Shown here: positions 22,332-34,224 of the stretch, piece by piece
Position numbering within the stretch: position 1 is the first letter of the stretch
How the letters are laid out: every line of letters starts with the position of its first letter
NCBI GenBank assembly: GCA_033065855.1
Contig: JAVXUO010000836.1
Span: 1 to 64,000, forward strand
DNA from: Escallonia rubra
Lineage: Eukaryota; Streptophyta; Magnoliopsida; Escalloniales; Escalloniaceae
Direction: 5' to 3'
Length of the DNA: 64,000 nt
Made by a program: the position numbers and the translations under genes
The notes under the pieces: generated by a model
What the model saw: the letters and a program-made list of their open reading frames with translations, nothing else
What the model was told of the DNA's origin: nothing
Databases searched by the model: none

Positions 22332-23314
22332 ATGGCTAGCTCCAAAAACAAAGGAAAGGCTACCTCCAAAGACAAAGGAAATCGTCGGGTTTGGACCACC
22401 ATTGAAAAACAAACGTTTCTGGATATAATGGAAGACTGTGTTAAGGAAGGAAGGAGACAGGAAACAGGATTCAAGCCTGGAACTTTCTTGCATATTGAGA
22501 AACAGATGGAAGAAAAATTACCGGGTTGCAATCTTCTTGCAACGCCTCACATCGAGTCCAAGTACAAGGGGTTGAAGAGAATGTACTATGTGGTGACAGA
22601 TATGCTTGGATCATCTGGCTTTGGATGGAACGAGACACTGCATTCTGTTGAGGTTAAGGGTACAGAATGGGAAGCTTACTTGAAGGTAACTAGCGATTAT
22701 TTCTTTTAGTTTTTTTCCTTTTTACCAATTCTAACTTTTTGCACGAGATTGTAATTCTGTCTTTGCAGAGTCACCCGGAAGCCAAGGGCCTGCTTAATAA
22801 ACCATTATTCAAGTATGATCAACTCGGATTTATATTTGGCAAGGATCGAGCTACTGGAAAATCAGCTGAAGCTCCAGGTGATGCGGTGGAAGATCTAGAT
22901 CGCGAAGAAGGTACTATTGGTTTGGATGACATGGATATGTCTGTACGTATGACTGGATCTGTGACTCAATCAACTGGAACAAAGCCAATCAAGAAGAGAA
23001 GGACACGAGGTAGCATGACTGATGGGTTTACTAGTGGATTGCAAAACTTAACGGCTGTGTTTGGAACATATATGGAGGCTACTAGCAAAAGGATGGAAAT
23101 GCTGGCAGAAAGGCTTGGTCACGCTAAAGATGCATCCCTTGATAGGAAGAAAGTTTATGAAGAGCTTTGCAGGATCGACTTTGCTTCGGAGCTTGATCGA
23201 CTTCAAGTGACACACAAAATTGCTGCTAAACAGGAGATTGTTGATGTGTTTCTCTGCCTGCCTGATGATGCTAAAGCATTGTATGCTCACATGTTACTTA
23301 ATACCGATGTGTAG
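22332..23314 (+). CDS. Harbinger Myb/SANT-like DNA-binding protein
   Basis: Two exons, 22332-22685 and 22769-23314, giving 299 residues. A Myb/SANT-like (Myb_DNA-bind_3) domain sits near the N-terminus (WTTIEKQTFLDIMEDCV, then GWNETLHSVE and EAYLKSHPEAKG), followed by an acidic linker, a basic patch (KPIKKRRTRGS) that may be a nuclear signal, and a helical C-terminal part. In PIF/Harbinger elements the second protein recruits transposase to the nucleus and to the ends. A 3' splice site (TTTTTGCACAG) lies just before the ATG, so the 5' UTR is probably spliced. It follows the transposase on the same strand after about 250 bp. Confidence 0.9.
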
Positions 23315-23322
23315 CTTGATTC

Positions 23323-23566
23323 ACTACCACTTGTCTACCGGTTATTAGTTGTCATAGATGGACTTGTAGCGACAGCTATTATTTTGGACTACCACTTGTC
23401 TACCAGTTTTTAGTTGTCATCGATGGACTTTGTAGCGATGGCTATTATTTTGGACTACCACTTGTCTACCGATTTTTAGTTGTCATCTATGGACTTGTAG
23501 CGATGACTATTATTTTGCACTATCACGTTTCTACCGGTTTTCAGTTGTCATCGTGGTTGGACTTTT
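23323..23566 (+). repeat. Tandem repeat, about 65-bp units x 3.7, 3' of the Myb-like gene
   Basis: Units begin ACTACCACTTGTCTACCG and end GCTATTATTTTGG. The remaining 700 bp to the right end shows no coding, a T run at about 24049-24066 and the subterminal TTATCC motifs. Confidence 0.85.
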
Positions 23567-24269
23567 AGGTTTATGGATGATATATAATGATGAATTGTTA
23601 TCCATTTGACATCTTGATGAATGGTTGTCTAAGAATTCAATATTTATCTGATGTTTTAGGTATCATAATCAAGTATTCATGCATGTTATAGATTGCATGT
23701 TTCCTTTTGTTAAGAATTTGAGATTGCATGTTTTAGGTTTACAGGTTTTCTTGCTGATCTTCTGGCAGTATTCATGTCAATTTGTGAATAGATAAGAATT
23801 TGAGATTGCATGTTTCCTTTTGTTAACATCGTAGAAAGAAAAGTAATCTTGTGATCAAATGATCTTTTACTTTTGTTACTCTGATTGGCAATGATCGAAA
23901 AAAATTATGCTAAAAAGAGGTTTTGTTGCATAGGAATTGCGCTTGAAGAATCCTTTTGTTTTAGCGATGGTTGTGCACGTAACTACTGCTAATAGTACTA
24001 ATAACAAACTTTTTATGAAGACAAAAATGGTGTAAAAGAGACTTCAATTTTTTTTTTTTTTTTTTTATCTTATCTGACCTATATCCGGTGTGCTGCCAAA
24101 CACAGTCAGCAGGATATAACTGATTATCTGGCATGTAATCCGGGTTGGATCCAAACACTGGACAGGATAATTATCTTATCCGGCCTTATCCGCCAGGATA
24201 TGTTATCCTGGCTTATCCGGCCTTATCCTCCTTTATCCGACTGACTTATCCGGCGCGCCAAACACAGCC

Positions 24270-24470
24270 TAAGGGTTATTGTCACCATGCTTTTCCTAAA
24301 GTGGAAGGCGTTGTATGTGACACTCTAGAAGAAAGAGGCAGAAGATAAAAGGACTGTATCCTACTCTAATCTACAACTAAAGAGCAGGACGAGGTCATAA
24401 ATACTGATATGTTGTCCGATAACGTTAAAGTGAGCCATCATTCGATCTACCCAATTATGAGTTTCGTTTA
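24270..24470 (-). pseudogene. PMD core of the A2 antisense gene, split by Harbinger
   Basis: On the minus strand the bases just right of the Harbinger element read YNAFHFRKSMVTITL. Setting aside the transposon and one TAA, the frame continues as RNLATINGLRPI. This is the classic PMD core pattern (F-x-F-x-x-G-x-x-x-x-T-L-x-D-x-A-x-I-x-G-L-R), here with substitutions. Further 5' on the minus strand, weaker coding (WVDRMMAHFNVIGQH) reaches about 24470. This fixes gene direction and shows Harbinger landed in its coding region. Confidence 0.65.
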
Positions 24471-24595
24471 AAAAGGCCAACTCCTATGCCACAAGGGTCC
24501 TAAGTTATGACCGACATGGCCTTAAAGGACAAGTTACTAAAAATGAGTTGGAGGAGGTCTCCTACCTGGTTTGAAGTCAAGAATCAAGGTTTGGG

Positions 24596-25604
24596 TAGGG
24601 ATGGCAATGGGCAGGTCGGATGCGGGTTTTATAAAATTTGCACCCGCCCCGGTAGTCTTGAAACCGTGTCCCGCCCAACCCCGCCCCACCACCGGGTCAT
24701 GTAATTGTAATACCATAATCGACCCTAAGCTGGTTTAAAAAACCCGTCCCCGCCCCGCCCCGGCCGGTATGAATTGCAACCCGAGAAACCAAATTATATC
24801 CTGCACTTTGAAAACCCACACACATTCAAGATGGAAATTGGAATACCAGTTTTGTGAACTTCTATTTTCGTTCACAGAACCGTGAAAATAAACTCAACAT
24901 CTCAATTGAATTCCGACGTTTCACCGCTATGAGCAGAGCGCTTCACACAGATTCGGGATCTAAAATTAGAATCAGTGACATGAGAATATCGCTAAAGGTA
25001 GAGGTGGACAGGAATGGTGCTTTAGTCACCTGGTAGGTGGTTGTGACGGTGGTGGATGGCCGGTTAGGTGGAACTATGGAGGTGGAGCCGTGGCCGTGGG
25101 GGCTGACCACCGACCGTGCAGGGGAGAAGGAGAAAAAAAGGCCGAGGCAACGGCGCCTGCGGGGTAAGTTGGCAGAGATGGCGAGTCGCAGAGAGGGAAG
25201 AAGAAGCTGGCGCAGTGGTGGAGCAGCGGCGTGGCAGCAACGTATCGGCGTGGCAGTGGCGTGGCAACTGGGCTTGGCGTCTTGCTTCGTTAGTCGCCAG
25301 AGGGTAGAGAGTGACTGAGTGACACTGTGAGAGGAGATAAGAATATAGGGTTTGAGAGAATCATATATATGGCCCAGGATGAACGGCTAGGATTGAGTGA
25401 TGTGTATGTTTAGTAAACCGGGGTGGGTGCGGGTCGGATACCGGGGCGGGCTAGACATTATACCATACCCGACCCTAACCCGCTACGAATTTTTTTAAAA
25501 ACTACCATACCCGCCTCATGACCAGTCAAAGTCAAAATAACCCGCTCCTAACGGATCGAAGCGGGTCGAAGATCCGCCGGATGCGGATCTTATTGCCATC
25601 CCTA
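24596..25604. mobile_element. hAT-like non-autonomous element 1 (1009 bp)
   Basis: Ends TAGGGATGGCAAT and ATTGCCATCCCTA. Flanked by GGTTTGGG (24588-24595) and GGCTTGGG (25605-25612), an 8-bp duplication with one mismatch. Subterminal DNA carries repeated CCCGCCCC/GGGTCGG motifs. The interior (25020-25320) is GC-rich with an open frame on the plus strand that resembles a reversed CT-rich leader and is not called as a gene. Confidence 0.82.
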
Positions 25605-25612
25605 GGCTTGGG

Positions 25613-26201
25613 TGGTGTTATATGTGCGAATACAGATTCTTTTGTCGACTTCGTCGCCAGAATCTTTCACGATAGCATAAACTTGGTTTTGAGGAGGTAC
25701 GTTGCCTTTGCTCATTTGCTAATCATGGCATTGAGCAATAAAGAGAAACTAAAGGAGTATTAAACGGAGTTTGAGAGTGTGTTGGTAACTGTGGAACTGG
25801 AATAGAAGAGTATGCTAAAAAACTCGAGAGTTTGGTCAGAGGGACGGCCATACATGAACAAAGTAGGAGAAAGTTAAAAGGAAAGAAGAGAAAAAGTAGT
25901 ATGGAAGAATCTAAAGTCTTATATGGTTTGGGGAAACAAAGAAGAGACTGTAAAGGGAATTCGAACAATTTTTATCGGGTCGGGAGTCCAAGAAAAAAAT
26001 GACGACAGGAAGTCATTATGAGACTAGGACTCCCAAATGCCACACAACTGTTTGGCTACATTACTTTTTAATGCCTTGGATAAAGGAAAGGCGCCATAAT
26101 GTCTACGAGCCTTATGAATGCAAAGAGTGGGGATTTAAGAAGGTTGTCACATTTAATAAATTGTTAAAATAGCATGATGACAACATCTATTTTGGGGGCA
26201 T
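25613..26201. other. Internal remnant of A2 up to its polypurine tract
   Basis: No intact coding. Position suggests the upstream region of the A2 antisense gene. The run TTTTGGGGGCA at 26190-26200, immediately before TGTTTGC, looks like a plus-strand polypurine-type primer. Confidence 0.35.
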
Positions 26202-26795
26202 TGTTTGCACCAAGAAAAATCTAACTTGATTATGCTTGTCACAACTGATTCATTGCAAGGCCTCAATATGCCACGTCACCAATAAGTTGAGAGACCAACA
26301 TAAGAAACAAACCCTACTCAAGGCCGATTCATCCTAAGGCAAGTTGGTGACTGTTATCAAATTGTAAAATCAGAGCAACGATGGCTGAATGATGCGTGGG
26401 CTGTTATGAAAAAGAAATGACACCTGACTCACTTACAAGGGGCATGGAGATTTAACTCTGCGATGTGTTGGAAAGGAATGTGAAAAACAGGACAAATTCT
26501 AAATAAAAACTTAGGCAAGAAAATAAAATATTGCCTTATACAGTCTCAACATGTGGCAATGTCAAATCAAATCATGGAGGCTTAACGTGAATTAGAAGGT
26601 AAAACAAGAACGCTTGGACATGTGGTAGCTCCAGATTAGATCAACCTAAGGGCTATGATTAAAAGCCCAACTATTAAAGCCATAATGTTGTACTATAAAT
26701 GCTCTTTAGCACTACACACAAACTACTTCTTAGTTTTCTCTAGAAGACTCCAGTTTATCCTAAGTAAAACTTTTTTATTTTACTATAAATTCATC
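26202..26795 (+). repeat. Probable 3' LTR of element A2 (right end uncertain)
   Basis: Begins TGTTTGCACC directly after the G-rich tract. It contains CTATAAAT near 26693-26700 followed by a leader-like stretch, as in an LTR promoter. No partner LTR is in the window and the 3' boundary could not be fixed; the sequence is unlike the A1 LTR. Confidence 0.4.
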
Positions 26796-28062
26796 AAACC
26801 TTAACTTTTCTTTCATTTCATTTCCCCCTGCCGCTCCTTTCTATCTCCCCACCCTCTGCCCTTCGATCTCTCTCTATCTCTCTCTTTCACTCACGTAGCC
26901 GACCGTCGGTCGCCACCCACTCTGCTGCCTCTACTATCCCTTGCTGGCTACCTCCCACCCCTGCTACTGCTACTGCCCAATCGACGCACATTTTGTGCCA
27001 CTGCCGCTACAACGGATCTGCCAAGAGCGTTACTGTATATGTAGATCTCATTGTGAGTTCTTGCTTCGACAATTCAAAAGTACGAGAAAAAGACATATAG
27101 GGTAGAATCGTAACCATTCATTATGGCCAGGAACCGGATTTTAACGTCCAATTGAATTCAACAAAAACTCTTATCATTTTTCTTTCATTGATTTGACAAA
27201 TTGCAGGACGTATCGACAGAAAAGAAATTGCACTCAGGTTCATTATCTTTCTCTCCCTGCAGATCAATGCGTTGTCTCCACAAGTACCATTCGGTTCTCT
27301 CACTAATCTCATCTCTCTGTCTCAATTTCTCTAGGGTTAGGGGTTTAGCCCATTCCTCAATGTTGCACCAGCTATGTTGAAAGTTGAGCTTTTTTAATTT
27401 GATTGAATATCGTGTAATTTTACTGGGTTTTGGTTGGTGAAGATGGTTGTGAGGTGTTTCTGTTATGCTGGGTGTGGGATTCATATTGGGTATGTTGTGA
27501 ATTGATTCCACAATCTGTGACTTTGTGTAGATTTTGTTTGTAAAATCTGTATTTTGTTGATCATGTATATGAGGTATTCATGTTGTTGAGTGTTGATTGT
27601 GGTGGGACTAAGAAATCGAAATACAAATCTTGAAGGCACCCAAGGAACTGACAAGAGCATGTTATATTTACACTATTTTAAAAAGAAAAAACAAATGACA
27701 TGGAGACGATTCTATTTTAACTATTATATAGACTTGGAAACAAACTGAAACTGCCTTAACTACCTCTACTTGAATTTTAATTTTGAATCATCGACCGTTA
27801 CCTTTCCAGTGTTGGATTTTTCCATTCACATGTATATTATATAATGCCCACAAAGGAAAAAATGGGTGATGCTCTTCTAACAACCTTATCCATGGAGAGT
27901 AATCATTTGTCTAGACCGTTATCCATGGATTCGAGTTTGACATCGCACGATGGGATAGATACAGTTGAAATAGATGGTATAATGTGCTTTGGTTTCATCT
28001 GGGTATGTTTTAATAGGTTTATTTGGTTGCTAATATTCCTATTCTGTGGACTGTATCTTATT
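26796..28062. other. 5'-UTR/exon-like sequence of unknown origin
   Basis: A CT-rich leader-like stretch (26810-27000) is followed by a possible donor (TTGTGAGTTC near 27050) and, at 27844, an ATG opening a short frame (MPTKEKMGDALLTTLSMES, then SMDSS). That frame runs into a possible donor (GGTATGTT) near 28000. The Met-Glu/Ser-rich start faintly recalls the N-terminus of a plant alpha-crystallin-domain protein, but only from memory and too weakly to name. It is cut off by the tandem array from 28063. Confidence 0.25.
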
Positions 28063-31000
28063 AAGAGTTTTAGCATAAGTGTCGTATTCAAATAAAAATA
28101 TGATAATGTAATTAAAGTTTGTAGAAGTTTTAATTTTCGCTGCAACTTATATTGGTGTTTAGTGAGTAAGGCCTGGCAGAGCCCTCGGTTGGAGTCTATT
28201 GGGTTTGCGGCCGGTCACTTGCCTAACTCGCGGGCCTACCCGTGGGTTCGGGTCGTGACACTATGTCTCATATAATTTGATCAACTTTTCTTTTTGAACC
28301 GTCGCACAAAAATTTCTTATTTTCAAATTAAAAAAGATTATGTATGTACTTTTATATATTTACACATTTTACACTTTTTTATTCTATTTCTCTCTTCATA
28401 TTTAAATCTCTATCAACTCATTTTCTCTCTCGCGACCCACTTTTTACACTTTTTTATTAATTCCTTTCTCCACATTTAACATCCCCCTAATATTCATTTT
28501 TTGTCTCATGCTCACTTCCCCCCCCCCCCCTCCTTATATCCAACGAGGGAAAGTTGGATTTCGGGCCAACGAGGGAAAGTTGGATTTCGGGCCCTGGACA
28601 ACGGGACTTGTACGTTGATACACAGTACTGTTGCTTGTGGTTTGCTCTTGCGTCCGCAGAATTATTTATCCTAGATGTAGGAGGAATTTTGGGCCCTAGT
28701 CAGCGGGGCCTGTATGCTGATCGCGGCATATCATTTGAGCTAATATTGGGATTGAACTGGTTGTCGTGAGTTTTGTGCTAATGATTTTACACTTCAGTTT
28801 TAGTTTCATGTACTCTATTTCGTTTTGCTAGATAATTACCAACTTTATGATTTTAAACTTCTTAACGTGGCTATAATATAAAGTTAGTTATTTTCTGCAT
28901 GCTATGGTCCACCTTGTTGAATCATTGATTACTTACTGAGCACGTGGAAGCTCATTCCTTACTTATCATTCCAGGTTTGAAAGTAAGGTGATGGTGAGGA
29001 GCATAAGAAGGACAATTTGGCGCGGAGCTACAGAGACTATATTGAATGAGTCGATAATATTTAGATTGTTGGTTTAGTTTTAGCTGATGACAATTGGAGT
29101 TATGAAGAGTTTTAACATGAGTATTGTATTCAAATAAAAATATGATAATGTAATTAAAGTTTGTAGAAGTTTTAATTTCCGCTGCAGCATATATTGGAGT
29201 TAAGCGAGTAAGGCCTGGCAGAGCCCTCGGCTGGAGTCTATTGGGGTGCGGCTGGTCACGTGCCTAACTCGCGGGCTTACCCGTGGGTTCGGGTCATGAC
29301 ACTCTGTCCCATATAATTTGATCAACTTTTCTTTTTGGACCATCGCACAAAAATGAGCAATTTTTGTTCCCAACCTATCTTGGCTACACCTATAGGCCCA
29401 CTAGGGGTCCCAATTCTCATGACACGTCGCTACATTCAACGGTCAATTTTTCAACGCTCACAGGCTGGTCAAAGCGTCACATAATCAGGTCACGTGCATT
29501 TTCCCTTTGTGAAACAACCTTGGTGTGCCTTCCCCCTTAAGGGGGTCGGCCACCTTGGGGCGTCGGCCACCTACCTTGACGACCGACTACCGTCGTCCGC
29601 GGCCGCGCGCCGTAGTCGCGATGACCATCGCTTTTCGCCGAGATCCATCGTCGCGACGACCGTCGCTCGTCGCCGCGCCCCATCTTCGCGACGACCGTTG
29701 CTCACCGACCCGCGCCGTCGCCCGCGTACCGGCTTCACGATGCCCGTCACCCGTGGTCGTGCGCCATCGCCGCGACTCACGTCGCCTGCGCCCGCGTACT
29801 TGCTTCACGACGCTCATCGCCCGTGGCTGCGCGCCCGCTTCACGGCGCCCGTCACCCGCGCCCACGCACCGTACTCTTTACAGTGCTCACTCACCACCAG
29901 TGGTCGCATGACGCTCGTTGTCACCCGCGCGTCATCATCGCGACAACCGTCACTCGCGGCCGTGCATTATCATCTGGGTACCGTCTCCGCGACAACAATC
30001 ACCTGCACGCTCTTTAACACTCGTTGCCGCGCCACTTTCATGACGTGCCCCGGCACCGGGTATTGTCTCACGACGGTAGTCGCCGCCCCCACGCGCCACA
30101 ATCATGTTACATGTTTCCTGGGGGCTCCGCTCGTAGTGCTCCGGCACGAGGACCACTCGCAGCGGGATGGACTCACTATCACAAAGTCATCGCCGCCACG
30201 GGATGGGCTCATTACCCCAAAGCCATCACCGTCACAATCACGGGGGGCTCCTGCACGAGGACCCCTCGCAGCGGGATGGACTCATTACCTCAAAGTCATC
30301 GCCGCCACGGGATGGGCTCATTACTTTAAAGCCATCGCCGTCACAATCACGGGGGGCTGCAGCACGAGGACCTTTCGCAGCGGGATGGACTAATTACCTT
30401 AAAGTCATCGCTGCCACGGGATGGGCTCATTACCTTAAAGCCATCACCGTCACAATCACGGGGGGCTCTGGCATGAGGACCCCTCGCCACGGGATGGGCT
30501 CATTACCCTAAAGCCATCGTCGTCATAATCACGGGGGGCTCCGGCACGAGGACCCCTCGCAGCGGGATGGACTCATTACCTTAAAGTCATTGCCGCCACG
30601 GGATGGGCTCATTACCCTAAAGCCATCATCGTCACAATCACGGGGGGCTCTGGCACGAGGACCCCTCGTAGCGGGATGGACTCGTTACCACAAAGCTATC
30701 ACCACCTGGTTTGACTTGCGTGACTCTGAGCACTGAGCTGCGATCATGTCCTCTCATGTTACCGTTGATCGTCGACACCACCAGGGCAATGACCCCTGGG
30801 TCACTCCGGGACCGGAGCAGGTCCTTAGAGGGCATCGCGCCTAGTTCGCATGGCAGTTGGCTATAGGGGCAACCCTCACCGCTGTCAGTTTCTCTGCGCA
30901 TCTCTTGACGCACCTCGTGGGATTCAGTAAGGGCTTGGACCGGTGGCTGGGGCAACAGGCTTACTCTGATCATGCTACCGCGGTGTGGTCAGTCTTCTAA

Positions 31001-32730
31001 GACAGGCAGAGAGATACTGCAAGGGCAGGGCAGCACGAATACGGGGACCGACAGTTCAACGGAGAATCGGTACTTTGGGACCCCCTGGTGACGTGTCACT
31101 CTCACTGGGGACGACACATGTCGGCTGATGACACAGGCATATTTTTGCCTATAAATAGTAGACTCTGGAGCTCATTAAAGAGAGCTCTCTCTTATTTCAC
31201 ATTTTCACTTTCTCTCTCAAAAACCTATTCTCTCTAGAATTCTAGTGAGAGGAACACATTTGGACTTCTGACATCGGACCCTTGGCGCTGTACCCCTGAC
31301 TTGGACCTTGACTTCGACTGTCGACTGCCGGCCCTGTTCGTCGTCGCCCTGCCTGCGCAGCGCTGCCAGCCCTCGCGGCCTGTCTGGGGAGCCTTGCTCT
31401 CAGTCCTTACTCCGTCCTTGCTGTCTCTCACTTTGCATACTTGGAAGCTGACTCGGACTGCAGCATTTGTGGCACCTCCACGTAGGTATGAACCCACTTT
31501 CCTTGGCATCAATTTTCAAATTAAAAAAGATTATGTATGTACTTTTACATATTTACACATTTTACACTTTTTTTATTCTATTTCTCTCTTCACATTTAAA
31601 TCTCTATCAACTCATTTTTTCTCTCGCGACCCACTTTTTACACTTTTTTATTAATTCTTTTCTCCGTATTTAACATCCCACTAATATTCATTTTCTGTCT
31701 CAATCTCACTCCCCCCCCCACCCATATCCAACTGGGAAAAGTTGGATTTCGGGCCCTGGTCAACGGGACTTGTACGTTGATGCACAATACTGTTGCTTGT
31801 GGTTCGCTATTGCGTCCGCATAATTATTTATCCCGGATGTAGGAGGGATTTTGGGCCCTAGTCAGCGGGGCATGTACGCTGACCGCAGCATATCGTTTGA
31901 GCTAATATTGGGATTGAACTGGTTGTCGTGAGTTTTGTGCTAATGATTTTACACTTCAGTTTTTAGTTTCATGTACTCTATTTCGTTTTGCTAGATAATT
32001 ACCAACTTTATGATTTTAAACTTCTTAACGTGGCTATAATATAAAGTGAGTTATTTTCTGCATGCAATGGTCCACCTAGTTGAATCATTGGTTACTTACT
32101 GAGCACGTGGAAGCTCATTCCTTACTTATCATTTCAGGTTTGAAAGTAAGGTGATGGTGATGAGCATAAGAAGGACAATTTGGCGCGGAGCTACAAAGAC
32201 TGTATTGAATGAGTCGATAACATTTAGATTGTTGGTTTAGTTTTAGCTGATGACAATTGGAGTTATGAAGAGTTTTAGCATAAGTGTTGTATTCATATAA
32301 AAATATGATAATGTAATTAAAGTTTGTAGAAGTTTTAATTTCCGCTGCAGCTTATATTGGTGTTTAGCGAGTAAGGCTTGGCAGAACCCTCGGTTGGAGT
32401 CTATTGGGTTTACGGCCGGTCACGTGCCTATCTCGCGGGCCTACCTGTGGGTTCGGGTCGTGACACTCCGTCCCACATAATTTGATCAACTTTGCTCTTT
32501 GGACCGTTGCACAAAAAATGTTCATTTTCAAATTAAGAAAGATTATGTAGGTACTTTTACATATTTACATATTTTACACTTTTTGTTCTATTTCTCTCTT
32601 CACATTTAAATCTCTATCAACTCAATTTCTCTCTCGCGGCCCACTTTTTACACTTTTTTATTCATTCATTTTTTCATATTTAACATCCCACTAATATTCA
32701 TTCTCTGCCTCATGCTCACTGCCCCCCACC
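28063..32730 (+). repeat. Tandem array, about 1.0-kb units derived from an LTR end
   Basis: Unit 1 is 28063-29104 (1042 bp). Unit 2 is 29105-32267 (1011 bp after removing the solo LTR and duplication). A partial third unit runs from 32268 to about 32730. Each unit contains AAGGCCTGGCAGAGCCCTCG, ends an LTR-like block with GGGTTCGGGTCGTGACA, continues into an AT-rich block (ATTTGATCAAC onward), and re-enters the LTR-like block at TATCCAAC. The LTR-like part matches the right third of the element at 57987-61410. Confidence 0.8.
29365..31511 (+). mobile_element. Solo LTR of the A1 family (2147 bp)
   Basis: TGTTCCCAACC to GGCATCA, with exact ATTTT duplications at 29360-29364 and 31512-31516 and no internal region. 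TATA box at 31150-31157. U3 has five or so 110-bp minisatellite units (about 30160-30690; GGGATGGACTCATTACC, CACGGGGGGCTC). Inserted in unit 2 of the tandem array. A solo LTR with intact duplication implies recombination between the LTRs of one element. Confidence 0.92.
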
Positions 32731-32804
32731 GCAAAAGGTAAAGGTAGATTAAGAAATACATAATATATCTCACTTAAATTCTTAATGTATGTTTAAAAAA
32801 GAAA

Positions 32805-34059
32805 GGGATAATATCATTTTACTCCCCTGAACTATCCCCGTTTTGTTATTTTGGTCCCTGCATTTTAAAATTCGTTAAATCAGTCCCTGTACTTTGTGCC
32901 GTCATCAATTTAGTCCCTCCCGTTAGCATTTCTGTTAAATAATGAAAAAATATAGGATAATACCATTTTAGTCCCTGAACTATCCCCGCTTTTTTATTTT
33001 GGTCCATGTACTTTAAAGTTCGTTAAATCAGTCCATGTACTTTGCATCGTCATTAATTTAGTCCCTCCGTTAGCATTTCTGTTATAAATTTAGGGATATT
33101 TCTGTCAAGCCCTAACCTTATAGTCCTCAACCTCTCCCCCTTACCTTTCTCTCTCTTCTCCCTTCCCTATCTTCCTTTCCTCCCTCTCTTCTCCATCCTA
33201 GCAGCCACCACCAAAATCATGAACTCCAAATTTCATCCCTTTAAAACTAAACCCATCAATCATCTTCCACTACAATTACATATGACTCACCACATGGAAC
33301 ATCTCTTACCTGATTTAACATACCCTTCCTCATCCCTCTCAACACCAACACCCCAATTACAGCAAAGGAAACTAGGAAGCCCACCCAATTCCTTCCATTC
33401 TCAGATCTGTAACGAAAAATGACAAGAATCTGCAAAGGAAACCCAGAAAGGTCACCCATCTCTATGGAGGGCTTATGCATTCCACCAATTGCTAAAGAAA
33501 AGGCAGAAGCGGTGATGGTTGATTTACGGTGGTCGCAGCAGATGTGGGGGAAGAAGAATGGGGGAGAGTGGGGGGTTAATGACAGGTATGATGAACATGT
33601 CTTCTTGTGGCTGAGAATGGTGGTGATCGAACAGCTGGTGGTGATGGTTGATTTATGGTGGTGGTAGCAATGATGGAAAGGCGGTCGGGGGGGGGGGGGG
33701 GGTGGTGTGGTTGGGGGACGGTAGAAATGGAAGATATATGAAATATTTTTTCATTATTTGACTAAAAACCCCCGAGTTTTAACAGAAATGCTAACGGAGG
33801 GACTAAATTAATGACGATGCAAAGTAAATGGAATGATTTAACGAACTTTAAAATACAGGGACCAAAATAAAAAATCGGGGATAGTTCAGGGACTAAAATG
33901 ATATTATCCCATATTTTTTCATTATTTAACAGAAATGCTAACGGGAGGGACTAAATTGATGACGGCACAAAGTACAGGGACTGATTTAACGAATTTTAAA
34001 ATGCAGGGACCAAAATAACAAAACGGAGATAGTTCAGGGGAGTAAAATTGTATTATCCC
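32805..34059. mobile_element. Mutator-like long-TIR MITE, copy 2 (1255 bp)
   Basis: Same termini, length and internal frames as copy 1, with few differences. Flanks are A-rich (AAAAAGAAA and TAAAAAAAA), so the 9-bp duplication is not clean. Ends 165 bp before the presumed ATG of the sialidase-like gene. Confidence 0.85.
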
Positions 34060-34224
34060 TAAAAAAAATTAATCAAATTATGTGGGATGGAAAGAGATAT
34101 GCGGTATGAGATGAATACACATGTTTTCTTCATTACAGTCGAAAACCACTACTTTAAGTGGTATGTACGACACAGATTGCATATTCTGTACGATTGTGTG
34201 CTGATTATCCGATATTTTGTGTTG

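Larger units (their letters stand above)
19103..24269 (+). mobile_element. PIF/Harbinger DNA transposon, apparently complete (5167 bp)
   Basis: 25-bp terminal inverted repeats with one mismatch, starting GGCTGTG(C/T)TTGGCGCG, at 19103 and 24269. TAA is duplicated at 19100-19102 and 24270-24272. Subterminal regions are full of TTATCCGG/CCGGATAA motifs. It carries both genes of an autonomous element on the plus strand: a DDE transposase (20696-22077) and a Myb/SANT-like protein (22332-23314), both with open frames after simple GT-AG splicing. It is inserted in the PMD core of the A2 antisense gene. Left subterminal DNA has a G run at about 19243-19256. Confidence 0.93.

Noticed and set aside
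29494..30393. 299-codon open frame in the solo LTR
   Set aside because: GC-rich U3 minisatellite; no domain, and the equivalent frame is not kept in the other two LTRs.
30160..30690. Regularly spaced repeats resembling an array with spacers
   Set aside because: Not CRISPR: eukaryotic LTR minisatellite, units contiguous with no unique spacers, no cas genes.
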